Of a DNA stretch of 11,997 nucleotides, positions 1 to 6,930 are shown piece after piece. The first letter of the stretch is position 1, and every line of letters begins with the position of its first letter. A program made the position numbers and the translations under genes. Source of the stretch: Bacillota bacterium (GTDB lineage: Bacteria; Bacillota; Clostridia; Oscillospirales; Acutalibacteraceae). The notes below the pieces were generated by a model that worked only from the letters and a program-made list of their open reading frames with translations, did no database searches and was not told the origin of the DNA. The stretch covers positions 1-11,997 of the forward strand of contig JAEWRF010000169.1 in assembly GCA_023460155.1 (NCBI GenBank). Direction: 5' to 3'.

Positions 1-1088
1 TGGTTACGGAGCTGACCTATCGGGTCACCGCGAAGGGCGGCCGGCAGATCTGGGTGCTTGACCGGACCAGAAGGCAGGAAGATTTCAATGGAAACATCTG
101 GCTTTACAGCGTACTGATCGATATTACCGAGATGAAGCACGCACAGGACGACCTCGCTGCCAGCGAGGAGCGCTACCGCCTGATTCTGGGGCATGCGGCG
201 GACCCGGTGTTTGATTTGGATTTCCGGAACCAGCGCACCTACTATTCACCCGCCTGCGGTACAAAATTCGGCGGCCAACTGCCGGAGTTCGGGTCTTTGA
301 TGGATCACCTGGAGCACTCCGACCGGATCTTCGAGGACGACCGGGAGTGCGTTATGCGCTATGCGCGGCAGCTGCTGGGGGGAAAAAGAAAGCTTGGTGA
401 CGAGGAATGCCGCCTGCGGGCGGCCGACGGCGGCTATATCTGGTGCAACGTCCATCCGGCGGCGTTTTACGACCGGCAGGGGGCGCTGGAACGCCTGATT
501 GTCGTCGTATCGGATATCGACCGGCGCATCCGCGAAACACAGGCGCTCCGGCAGCGGGCGGAGCACGATCTGCTCACGGGGCTTTACAACCGGGTGACGA
601 CCACCAATCTGATCAACATCGCCCTTCGGGACAGCGGAGAGAACGACCGCCATGCCCTGTTTGTGGTTGACATCGACAATTTCAAGCTGGTGAACGACCG
701 CCTCGGCCATCTTTCCGGCGACCGGCTGATCGTGGAGACCGCCCGGCTGATCCGGAAAAATTTCAGAGAAGAAGACATCATCGGCCGGGTGGGCGGAGAT
801 GAGTTCGTAATTTTTCTGAAGGCGTTCCCTTCTTTGGAGCTGATCCTGAACCGCGCCGAAGAGCTTGGAAATTCTCTGAGGGAGATCCGGAGCGATACCC
901 TTGAGTGCATCGGCATTTCCGGAAGCATCGGCATTTCCTTCTATCCGCACGACGGGAAAACCTATGAAGAGCTCTTCTGGAAAGCGGACTGCGCCATGTA
1001 TGCTGCGAAGAACAGCGGAAAAGATACATACCGGGTCTACACCCGCACGATCGAGCCGCTTGCCCACAGGGAGGATCCGGCCCTTTAG
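1..1088 (+). CDS. PAS-PAS-GGDEF diguanylate cyclase, 5' end outside window
   Basis: Sensor-type enzyme expected to make cyclic di-GMP from two GTP. The reading frame is open from the first base, so the gene begins upstream; 361 residues are visible. Residues 1-45 are the end (PAC part) of one PAS domain, closing with the typical VLIDITE. A second PAS domain spans about 57-165, starting ASEERYRLIL and ending VVVSDID. The GGDEF domain begins at DLLTGLYNR (residue 189). The catalytic GGDEF is intact at 264-268, and an RxxD inhibitory site (REED, 255-258) sits exactly five residues before it, so product inhibition is likely. No membrane segment or EAL domain is visible, but a membrane anchor could lie in the missing N-terminus. 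The ligand sensed by the PAS domains cannot be told. The stop is 3 bases from the stop of the opposite-strand aroE-aroK gene and I see no terminator between them. Confidence 0.95.
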   Translation, partial: VTELTYRVTAKGGRQIWVLDRTRRQEDFNGNIWLYSVLIDITEMKHAQDDLAASEERYRLILGHAADPVFDLDFRNQRTYYSPACGTKFGGQLPEFGSLMDHLEHSDRIFEDDRECVMRYARQLLGGKRKLGDEECRLRAADGGYIWCNVHPAAFYDRQGALERLIVVVSDIDRRIRETQALRQRAEHDLLTGLYNRVTTTNLINIALRDSGENDRHALFVVDIDNFKLVNDRLGHLSGDRLIVETARLIRKNFREEDIIGRVGGDEFVIFLKAFPSLELILNRAEELGNSLREIRSDTLECIGISGSIGISFYPHDGKTYEELFWKADCAMYAAKNSGKDTYRVYTRTIEPLAHREDPAL

Positions 1089-1091
1089 ATT

Positions 1092-2438
1092 TTAAACTTC
1101 GCTGTGCAGGGCGTTCAGCACGGCATCCGCCGTTTCCTCCGGCGTGCCGTCCGCCGGAACTTCAAATTCCGCGGCGTCGCGGTAGGCGGGCAGGCGCTTT
1201 TCGTAAAGCGCGCGCATTGCTTCCTCCCGGTCCGGCCGCTGCAGCAGCGGCCGGGAAACGTCGCCCCGCAGGCGGGTGCCCACGGCCGCAAGGCTTGCGC
1301 GGAGGAGGACGATTACGCCGTTCGCACCGAACGTCCGCGCATTTTCGGGGTTCAAAAGGGTACCGCCGCCCGCCGCGACGATGAGGCCGCTTTGCCGGGA
1401 AAGCTCCCGCACCGCATCCGCCTCGCAGGCACGAAAATACGTTTCCCCACGCGATGCGAAAATATCGGTGATCGAAATTCCCTCCCGCTGGGTCACCGCG
1501 TCGTCGGTATCGACGAACCGACGGCCGGTGCGCGCGGCAAGAAGCTTCCCGACGGTTGTTTTCCCGCTGCCCATAAAGCCGCACAGAATAATATTGCCGA
1601 ATTTCTTTTTCATTTCAAACTGCGCGCTTTGTTCCAGGGCCGCGAGGCAGTCCTCGGAAAACTCGGCGCCGAACCAGAGCTTCTGCGCGGCGGCAGCCTG
1701 ACGCACCAGCATCCCCATTCCGCCGACCGCCCGGATCCCGAGCGCGCGCGCCCGGCGAAGCAGCTCGGTTTCCCCGGGGTTATAAACGGCGTCGAACACA
1801 CAGCGGGCCTTCCGGATGGTCTCCGCCTCCACGGGGCAGGCATCTGTGTTCGGGTACATGCCGGAGGGCGTGGCGTTGACCAGAAGATCAAGCGGGCCGG
1901 GAATTTCGGAAATCCCGCAGGAGCCGACCCGCGCGCCCGGAACAAGCCGCCGCAGATCCTCCGCCAGGTGCTCCGCCGCCGGAAGGCTGTGCGGGCGGGC
2001 GGCGATGGTCACTTCTCCGCCCGCTAAAACGCACTCGAAGGCGACGGCGCGCGCGGCTCCGCCCGCCCCGAGCACGGCAGTGTGCCCGGAGAGGCCGACG
2101 CCGGAGGCGCGCAGGGCCTGCGTGAAGCCTTCGCCGTCCGTCGTGAAGCCGCAGAGACGCCCGCCCTCGTTTTTCACGGTGTTCACCGAGCCGAAATCCG
2201 CGGCTTTCTGGTCCAGCAAATCCAGCAGGGGGATGATCGCCTGCTTGTGAGGAATTGTGGCGTTGAAGCCGGAAAGGCTCCGCAGTGTTTCCAGATGGGC
2301 GGGAAGGTCCTGCGGCGGAATATCCAGAACAGAATAGGAGGCGTTTACGCCTGCGGCTTCGAACAGACGGGAATGGATAAACGGAGACATGGTGTGGGCG
2401 ATCGGGTGACCGATCACGGCAAATTTTTTTCCGTCCAC
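1092..2438 (-). CDS. Fused shikimate dehydrogenase / shikimate kinase (AroE-AroK)
   Basis: One 448-residue chain carrying two successive steps of the shikimate pathway: reduction of 3-dehydroshikimate with NADPH, then phosphorylation of shikimate with ATP. The dehydrogenase half is about 1-265: GHPIAHTMSP at the substrate site, NATIPHK with catalytic Lys65, SVNT with Asn86, TTD with Asp101, the dinucleotide loop GAGGAAR, and GGMGMLVRQ near its end. Two usual residues are replaced: Thr16 for the first Ser of the SxS motif, and Thr99 for the Asn before TD. The kinase half is about 277-448: Walker A GFMGSGKTT (Lys293), DTD 310-312, Arg336 in GETYFR, GGG 357-359, and lid Arg396 in SRPLL. All kinase residues look functional. 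The start is GTG (CAC on the plus strand) with a modest AAAGG about 11 bases upstream. The internal Met276 has no Shine-Dalgarno sequence before it, which favours a true fusion over two overlapping genes. It is divergent from acpP. Confidence 0.96.
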   Translation of the reverse strand: MDGKKFAVIGHPIAHTMSPFIHSRLFEAAGVNASYSVLDIPPQDLPAHLETLRSLSGFNATIPHKQAIIPLLDLLDQKAADFGSVNTVKNEGGRLCGFTTDGEGFTQALRASGVGLSGHTAVLGAGGAARAVAFECVLAGGEVTIAARPHSLPAAEHLAEDLRRLVPGARVGSCGISEIPGPLDLLVNATPSGMYPNTDACPVEAETIRKARCVFDAVYNPGETELLRRARALGIRAVGGMGMLVRQAAAAQKLWFGAEFSEDCLAALEQSAQFEMKKKFGNIILCGFMGSGKTTVGKLLAARTGRRFVDTDDAVTQREGISITDIFASRGETYFRACEADAVRELSRQSGLIVAAGGGTLLNPENARTFGANGVIVLLRASLAAVGTRLRGDVSRPLLQRPDREEAMRALYEKRLPAYRDAAEFEVPADGTPEETADAVLNALHSEV

Positions 2439-2477
2439 AGCTCACTCAGCCTTTCGAAAATAAAATCAAAAAAAATA

Positions 2478-2506
2478 TTGACAAAGCGGGACTTTGCTAA
2501 TAATAT
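2478..2506 (+). promoter_or_regulatory. Sigma-A promoter of acpP with dyad in the spacer
   Basis: TTGACA at 2478-2483, a 17-base spacer, and TAATAT at 2501-2506, pointing at acpP. Transcription would start near 2513 and give a leader of about 137 nt, in which I see no strong terminator. The spacer holds an inverted repeat, CAAAG (2482-2486) and CTTTG (2492-2496) around CGGGA, flanked by TT (2478-2479) and AA (2499-2500) in symmetric positions. This could be a repressor operator. It does not match the FapR or FabT consensus sequences that I know. Confidence 0.8.
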
Positions 2507-2649
2507 GTGGATAGGCACTCAGTACCCGGATGAGCTTGAATCTAAAATACCCTGCGGCCATTGTAACACAGACCTGTTTGCTTTGTCCACGCCGGGATTT
2601 TCTGTTTTCCGCATGAGTGGTTATTTCAATCTTTTAAGGAGGATATAAA

Positions 2650-2877
2650 ATGGTTTTTGAAAAGGTTAAGGCAATCCTGAGCGAACAGTTTGACGTGGAG
2701 GAGGATACCATTACCGCCGAGACGAGCATTGCCGACGATTTGGGCGCTGATTCTCTGGATGTTGTTGACCTTCTGATGTCGATCGAGGATGAGTTCGAAA
2801 TCGAGATCCCCGACGAGGAAGTGGAAAACATTAAGACGGTGGGTGAGTTGGTAAAATACATCGAGGAGCATGTCTGA
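2650..2877 (+). CDS. acpP: Acyl carrier protein
   Basis: 75-residue acidic carrier of growing acyl chains in type II fatty acid synthesis, acting in the cytoplasm. The phosphopantetheine site is DSL with Ser35, inside LGADSLDVVDL, followed by the acidic recognition helix (EDEFEIEIPDEE). Length and motif are normal for AcpP. An ideal AAGGAGG (2636-2642) lies 7 bases before the ATG. The gene stands alone with its own promoter and terminator; the partners often found next to it in other bacteria (plsX, fabD, rnc) are not here. Confidence 0.98.
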   Translation: MVFEKVKAILSEQFDVEEDTITAETSIADDLGADSLDVVDLLMSIEDEFEIEIPDEEVENIKTVGELVKYIEEHV

Positions 2878-2897
2878 TCGGCACGGTTCCTTGTTAT

Positions 2898-2929
2898 TCC
2901 GCCGTGCGCGCCGCACGGCGGATTTTTTT
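2898..2929 (+). terminator. Rho-independent terminator of acpP
   Basis: A perfect 10-bp stem, TCCGCCGTGC (2898-2907) with GCACGGCGGA (2913-2922), closes a 5-base loop and runs directly into seven T. It lies 20 bases after the acpP stop. Confidence 0.95.
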
Positions 2930-2967
2930 GCCTGTACGCGGGCGCCGCGGCTGTTTTTCCTTTTCCC

Positions 2968-2996
2968 TTGAAAAGAGTTTTCATTTCCATTATAAT
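2968..2996 (+). promoter_or_regulatory. Sigma-A promoter of the oadB-like operon
   Basis: TTGAAA at 2968-2973, a 17-base spacer and a consensus TATAAT at 2991-2996. It sits between the acpP terminator and the oadB-like gene and would give a leader of about 75 nt. No riboswitch-like structure is evident in that leader. Confidence 0.87.
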
Positions 2997-3078
2997 GGTT
3001 TTATCTCAGCCGGAAAACGACCCGGCGCACGGAAAAGGGCAGAATAAGCAAGTATAAATTAAAGGAGCGTTAAAGCTG

Positions 3079-4209
3079 TTGAGCCAATTCGCATTTTTAG
3101 TCGAAGGAGTGGCCGGAATCACCTGGCAGATGCTGGTGATGTGGGTCATCGGAGGCCTGCTGATCTGGCTGGCGGTCAAAAAGGATTTTGAACCGGCTCT
3201 TCTGCTGCCGATGGGGTTCGGCGCCATTCTGGTGAACCTGCCGCACACGGGGGTTCTTGGGCCGGGCGGAATTATCGAGTGGCTGTTTTCCAAGGGGATT
3301 GCCGCCTCGGAGGCGATGCCGCTGTTGCTGTTCGTGGGCATCGGCGCCATGATCGATTTCGGGCCTCTGCTTTCCAACCCGCGCATGCTCCTGTTCGGGG
3401 GCGCCGCGCAGTTCGGAATTTTCTTCACGGTCAGCATGGCCGTGCTGCTTGGCTTCCCCATGAAGGACGCCATGTCCATCGGAGTAATCGGCGCGGCCGA
3501 CGGGCCGACCTCCATCCTTGTCTCTCAGGTGCTCAACAGCTCCTATAAAGGCGCCATTGCTGTGGCGGCCTACTCCTATATGGCGCTGGTGCCGCTCATC
3601 CAGCCCGCCGCCATACGGCTGGTCACGACGAAGAAGGAGCGGAGCATCCGGATGCCGTATCGCCCGGACTCCGTTTCCAAAACAACGAAGATCCTGTTCC
3701 CGATCATTGTGACCCTGATCGCCGGACTGATCGCCCCCGATTCCATCGCGCTGGTGGGCCTTCTGATGTTCGGCAACCTGATCCGCGAATGCGGCTGCCT
3801 CGACAGCCTTTCCCAGACGGCGCAGGGCCCGCTCGCGAATCTGATTACGATTTTCCTCGGCATCACCGTAGCGTTCCAGATGAGCGCGGATAAATTCGTG
3901 CGGCCCGGCACGCTGATCGTCATGGCCCTCGGGCTGGTGGCGTTCGTATTCGACACCATCGGCGGCGTGCTTTTCGCAAAGCTGATCAACCTGTTCCTGC
4001 CGATTGACAAAAAGATCAACCCGATGATCGGCGGGGCCGGCATTTCGGCTTTCCCGATGTCCGCGCGGGTGATCCAGAAAATGGGCCTGAAGGAAGACAA
4101 TCAGAATCATCTGCTGATGCACGCGATCGGTGCGAACGTAGCGGGGCAGATCGGTTCGGTGGTGGCCGGCGGCATTATCCTGTCGCTTGCCCGCACAATC
4201 CTGCACTGA
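3079..4209 (+). CDS. Sodium ion-translocating decarboxylase, beta subunit
   Basis: 376-residue integral membrane protein of the OadB/GcdB/MmdB family. In known complexes the beta subunit decarboxylates carboxybiotin and couples this to Na+ export. Most of the chain is hydrophobic, with roughly nine or more membrane segments. Family hallmarks are present: GAADGPTSI with the conserved Asp (residue 141, matching Asp203 of the longer Klebsiella OadB), GGAGISAFPMSARV, and the C-terminal HAIGANVAGQIGS. The N-terminus is shorter than in Klebsiella OadB, as in many glutaconyl- and methylmalonyl-CoA decarboxylase beta subunits. The start is TTG, with AAAGGAG 11 bases upstream. It is followed at once by an OadG-like small protein. 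The alpha and biotin carrier genes are not adjacent, so the substrate (oxaloacetate, methylmalonyl-CoA, glutaconyl-CoA or another acid) cannot be assigned. Confidence 0.93.
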   Translation: MSQFAFLVEGVAGITWQMLVMWVIGGLLIWLAVKKDFEPALLLPMGFGAILVNLPHTGVLGPGGIIEWLFSKGIAASEAMPLLLFVGIGAMIDFGPLLSNPRMLLFGGAAQFGIFFTVSMAVLLGFPMKDAMSIGVIGAADGPTSILVSQVLNSSYKGAIAVAAYSYMALVPLIQPAAIRLVTTKKERSIRMPYRPDSVSKTTKILFPIIVTLIAGLIAPDSIALVGLLMFGNLIRECGCLDSLSQTAQGPLANLITIFLGITVAFQMSADKFVRPGTLIVMALGLVAFVFDTIGGVLFAKLINLFLPIDKKINPMIGGAGISAFPMSARVIQKMGLKEDNQNHLLMHAIGANVAGQIGSVVAGGIILSLARTILH

Positions 4210-4222
4210 GGAGGGCTTTTGC

Positions 4223-4399
4223 ATGGAAAAACTTTATTTTCTGACCGCGTTTCAAAGCGTAATGGGCGATGTGAAAAGCTCCGATATCGGCGCTTCCTTC
4301 AATCTGATGGGAAGGGGCATGCTGGGCATCTTCATCGTGATGCTTCTCATCTACCTTGTCATTTATATTCTGAACCGTGTTACGGGGAAAAAACAATAA
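4223..4399 (+). CDS. OadG-like small membrane subunit
   Basis: 58-residue protein with one long hydrophobic helix (about 33-51, LGIFIVMLLIYLVIYIL) preceded by FNLMGRGM and ending in a basic tail (NRVTGKKQ). The pattern LMGxGMxGIF before a single helix is typical of OadG/gamma-type small subunits that hold the decarboxylase complex together at the membrane. I chose the ATG at 4223 over one at 4187 because AGGAGG (4209-4214), overlapping the stop of the preceding gene, lies 8 bases before it; the earlier ATG lies inside the beta subunit gene. It is surely co-transcribed with the beta subunit. The biotin-binding and proline/alanine linker parts of longer gamma subunits are absent. Confidence 0.82.
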   Translation: MEKLYFLTAFQSVMGDVKSSDIGASFNLMGRGMLGIFIVMLLIYLVIYILNRVTGKKQ

Positions 4400-4471
4400 T
4401 CTGAATGATTTTTGATGGCTGAATAACGGGCGTTTCCGGACGGCCGAAGCTGTAAAGGGGATTAGCGTAAA

Positions 4472-5908
4472 ATGGCGGATCAAAAGAAACTGGTCGAAGC
4501 GATCACTCCCATGGAGGAAGACTTTGCCCAGTGGTACACCGATATTGTGAAAAAGGCGGAGCTGATGGATTACACCAGCGTGCGCGGCTGCATGGTCATC
4601 GAGCCTTACGGCTGGGCACTCTGGGAGAACATCCAGCACGACCTTGACGCGCGCTTCAAGGAGCTCGGGCATGTGAACGTTTCCATGCCGCTGTTTATTC
4701 CGGAAAGCCTGCTCAATAAGGAAAAGGATCATGTGCAGGGCTTTGCGCCGGAGGTCGCCTGGGTGACGATGGGCGGCAACGAAAAGCTACAGGAGCGCAT
4801 GTGTGTGCGCCCGACCTCGGAGACGCTGTTCTGTGACCATTACGCCAAGGTGATCCACTCCTACCGCGACCTGCCGAAGCTCTACAATCAATGGTGCTCG
4901 GTGGTGCGCTGGGAAAAGACGACCCGGCCGTTCCTCCGCTCGGTGGAGTTCCACTGGCAGGAGGGACATACCATGCACGAAACCGCCGACGAGGCGAAGG
5001 CGGAGACCCTGCAGATGCTGAAGGTTTACGCCGATTTCTGCGAGAAGAAGCTCGCCATCCCGGTCATCAAGGGGCAGAAGACGGAGAGCGAAAAATTCGC
5101 CGGCGCGGAGGCCACCTACACCATCGAGGCCATGATGCACGACGGCAAGGCGCTGCAGAGCGGCACCAGCCATTACTTCGGCGACGGCTTCGCGAGGGCG
5201 TTCGACGTGACGTTCCAGGGCAGGGACAACTCCCTCTGCCACCCGTTCCAGACCTCCTGGGGCATGAGCACACGTATCATCGGCGGCATCATCATGACCC
5301 ACGGCGACAACAGCGGCCTTGTTCTGCCGCCCGCCGTTGCACCGTTCCAGATCGTCATTGTTCCGGTCGCCCAGCATAAGCCGGGCGTGCTCGAAAAGGC
5401 GCGGGAGCTGGAAGCGCTGCTGAAAAAGGACTTCCGCGTGAAGCTGGACGATTCCGAACAGACGCCCGGCTGGAAGTTCGCCCAGTACGAAATGAAGGGC
5501 GTGCCGCTCCGTCTGGAAATCGGCCCGAAGGATATCGAGAAGGACCAGTGCGTGCTGGTGCGCCGCACGGACCGCGAAAAGCTGTTCACTCCGCTCGAGG
5601 GCCTTTCGGCCGCCGTCGCGGAACAGCTCGAAGCCGTTCGGAAGTGTATGTATGACCGCGCGCTGGAGCGCCGGGAAAACATGACTTACACGGCGAAGAC
5701 GCTGGACGAGATGAAGGAAATCGCCGACGCGAAGCCGGGGCTCGTCAGGGCCATGTGGTGCGGTGATCCGGCCTGCGAGGAAAAGATCAAGGACGTTGCC
5801 GGCCTTTCATCCCGCTGCATCCCGTTTGAGCAGGAACATGTCGGCGATACCTGCGCCTGCTGCGGAAAGCACGCGGACAAAATGGTCTATTGGGGCAAAG
5901 CGTACTAA
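4472..5908 (+). CDS. proS: Prolyl-tRNA synthetase, archaeal/eukaryal type (ProS type 3)
   Basis: 478-residue class II enzyme that charges tRNA-Pro with proline in the cytoplasm. Proline-binding loop RPTSE is at 113-117, motif 2 lies around RWEKTTRPFLRSVEFHWQEG, and motif 3 contains GMSTR (264-268) followed by IIGGIIM. An anticodon-binding domain follows from about 285. The C-terminal domain has Cys430, Cys435, Cys461 and Cys464, whose spacing matches the zinc site of the Thermus thermophilus enzyme, and the chain ends in Tyr as is usual in this type. There is no bacterial-type editing insertion between motifs 2 and 3, so mischarged Ala-tRNA-Pro would need a separate deacylase. AAAGGGG lies 11 bases before the ATG. 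Only 72 bases separate it from the OadG-like gene, with no clear promoter or terminator, so read-through from the oadB promoter is likely. No T-box leader fits there. Confidence 0.97.
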   Translation: MADQKKLVEAITPMEEDFAQWYTDIVKKAELMDYTSVRGCMVIEPYGWALWENIQHDLDARFKELGHVNVSMPLFIPESLLNKEKDHVQGFAPEVAWVTMGGNEKLQERMCVRPTSETLFCDHYAKVIHSYRDLPKLYNQWCSVVRWEKTTRPFLRSVEFHWQEGHTMHETADEAKAETLQMLKVYADFCEKKLAIPVIKGQKTESEKFAGAEATYTIEAMMHDGKALQSGTSHYFGDGFARAFDVTFQGRDNSLCHPFQTSWGMSTRIIGGIIMTHGDNSGLVLPPAVAPFQIVIVPVAQHKPGVLEKARELEALLKKDFRVKLDDSEQTPGWKFAQYEMKGVPLRLEIGPKDIEKDQCVLVRRTDREKLFTPLEGLSAAVAEQLEAVRKCMYDRALERRENMTYTAKTLDEMKEIADAKPGLVRAMWCGDPACEEKIKDVAGLSSRCIPFEQEHVGDTCACCGKHADKMVYWGKAY

Positions 5909-5923
5909 ATAATAAAAATCACG

Positions 5924-5964
5924 GCGGCCGGGAGAGAATTTTCCTCTCCCGGCCGCTTTCTTTT
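5924..5964 (+). terminator. Strong Rho-independent terminator after proS
   Basis: A perfect 13-bp GC-rich stem (5924-5936 with 5944-5956, starting GCGGCCGGG) and 7-base loop, followed by TTTCTTTT. It closes the oadB-oadG-proS block. Confidence 0.95.
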
Positions 5965-6044
5965 GCGCGGAACAGAATATCCGTCGGGCAGGCGGGCAGA
6001 ATATGCCTGTAAAACCATACAGAATCTGGAAAGGAAGAGAAGCA

Positions 6045-6821
6045 ATGAAGAAAATCAGATTTCTGCTCATTCCGCTGACCGCGCTGACCCTGATGTTCGC
6101 CTGCCCGGCGGGAGCGTGGGCGGCGTCCGCCGCCGGATATGTGGGGAGCGACACGGGCAAATCAATTTCCCGTCCGCAGTACGACACCTACCAGTTCAAA
6201 TTTACGGTTTACGGCAGCGATGCGGTCCCAAAGATCACGGTGGGGAACGGGAAGGTGCTGAAGGCCGATCCGCCGACCGTCTCCGCCGACAGAAAGGGAA
6301 ACCTCGCCTATTATGTCCGCGTGCAGGCGATCGGGACGCCGGGAACTTCCTCGGGCGTTTATACCGCGCTTCCCGGGCAGGAGGCCGTGAAGCAGTGCAT
6401 CGTGCGGGTAACGGAGAAAACCGTACCCTTCCGGAACCTTTACGCTGGCTTCGTCCTTGAGAACAACACCACGCTGAAGCTCGGTGGGCTTCCCACCGGC
6501 GATGTGCTGCTCGACACAAAGAAAGACTGGGATGCTTTTGAAAGCAAATACCTGAAGAACAGCGCCGATCTCGAAAAGGAGCTTCCGTCTTCCATCGATT
6601 TTGCGAAGGATTCCGTTCTGTACCATTCCGATTCTGCCGACAGGCAGAACTCCTTCGCGGCGGCCCGTCCCGCCGATCTGGTTGCAATTGTGGACCGTAA
6701 GCCGGTTCTGCGCGAAAAAGACTTCGGCGACGGATTCCGCGTCACGACCGCGAATTACAGCTTTGCCGAATACCGGTACGTGGTTCTGGTCCTGCTGAAA
6801 AAAGCGGATCTTCCCTCCTGA
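6045..6821 (+). CDS. Secreted two-domain protein of unknown function
   Basis: 258-residue protein that I do not recognise as a named family. The N-terminus is a classical signal peptide: MKKIR, a hydrophobic core, and a likely cleavage after AWA (residue 26). Cys20 sits in MFAC, a poor lipobox, so a lipoprotein is less likely. About 33-125 is a beta-rich domain (YQFKFTVYG, TVGNGKVLKA, VRVQAIGTPG, GVYTALPG, CIVRVTE), reminiscent of Ig-like repeats in clostridial surface proteins. About 130-258 is a second domain with W-D-A-F-E, PSSIDFAKDSVL and YRYVVLVLLKK, loosely like the C-terminal domain of PrcB-type proteins; this resemblance is weak. No cell-wall anchor or membrane tail is seen. The ATG at 6045 follows AAGGA by 9 bases; an upstream ATG at 6003 would place extra charged residues before the signal peptide. 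No convincing promoter is visible in the 80 bases upstream. Confidence 0.8.
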   Translation: MKKIRFLLIPLTALTLMFACPAGAWAASAAGYVGSDTGKSISRPQYDTYQFKFTVYGSDAVPKITVGNGKVLKADPPTVSADRKGNLAYYVRVQAIGTPGTSSGVYTALPGQEAVKQCIVRVTEKTVPFRNLYAGFVLENNTTLKLGGLPTGDVLLDTKKDWDAFESKYLKNSADLEKELPSSIDFAKDSVLYHSDSADRQNSFAAARPADLVAIVDRKPVLREKDFGDGFRVTTANYSFAEYRYVVLVLLKKADLPS

Positions 6822-6832
6822 AAATCCGCGTG

Positions 6833-6868
6833 TTCAAACTTTTGAAACAAGATTGCAATATATTGTAA
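6833..6868. promoter_or_regulatory. Two consecutive palindromes, possible operators
   Basis: TTCAAACTTTTGAA (6833-6846) has perfect 6-base arms around two bases. Six bases later, TTGCAATATATTGTAA (6853-6868) is a 16-base palindrome with one mismatched pair. They lie just upstream of, and abut, the proposed -35 box of the lipoprotein gene. Neither is followed by a T run, so they read better as protein-binding dyads than as terminators. No regulator is encoded nearby and the function is inferred. Confidence 0.4.
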
Positions 6869-6869
6869 C

Positions 6870-6898
6870 TTGCGCCGGCATCCATTTCCGTTTACAAT
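6870..6898 (+). promoter_or_regulatory. Probable sigma-A promoter of the lipoprotein gene
   Basis: TTGCGC (6870-6875), a 17-base spacer and TACAAT (6893-6898). The -35 box is weak but the spacing is ideal. It would give a leader of about 150 nt before the lipoprotein gene. Confidence 0.5.
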
Positions 6899-6930
6899 AA
6901 AAAGGCAATCATCCGAAAAGGAATTCTGCG

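Noticed and set aside
1611..1613. Internal start for a separate AroK at Met276
   Set aside because: No Shine-Dalgarno sequence precedes it, there is no stop in the frame before it, and the linker is continuous.
1104..2027. 307-codon plus-strand open frame opposite aroE-aroK
   Set aside because: The minus-strand reading carries all catalytic motifs; this one has none.
3097..4224. 375-codon minus-strand open frame opposite the oadB-like gene
   Set aside because: It is rich in His, Arg and Gln, the mirror of a membrane protein gene, and has no family resemblance.
4400..4471. T-box riboswitch before proS
   Set aside because: The 72-base gap is too short and lacks the T-box sequence and a terminator.
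6100..6107. Lipobox at Cys20 of the secreted protein
   Set aside because: MFAC lacks the usual Leu at -3, and a clear AWA signal peptidase I site follows six residues later.
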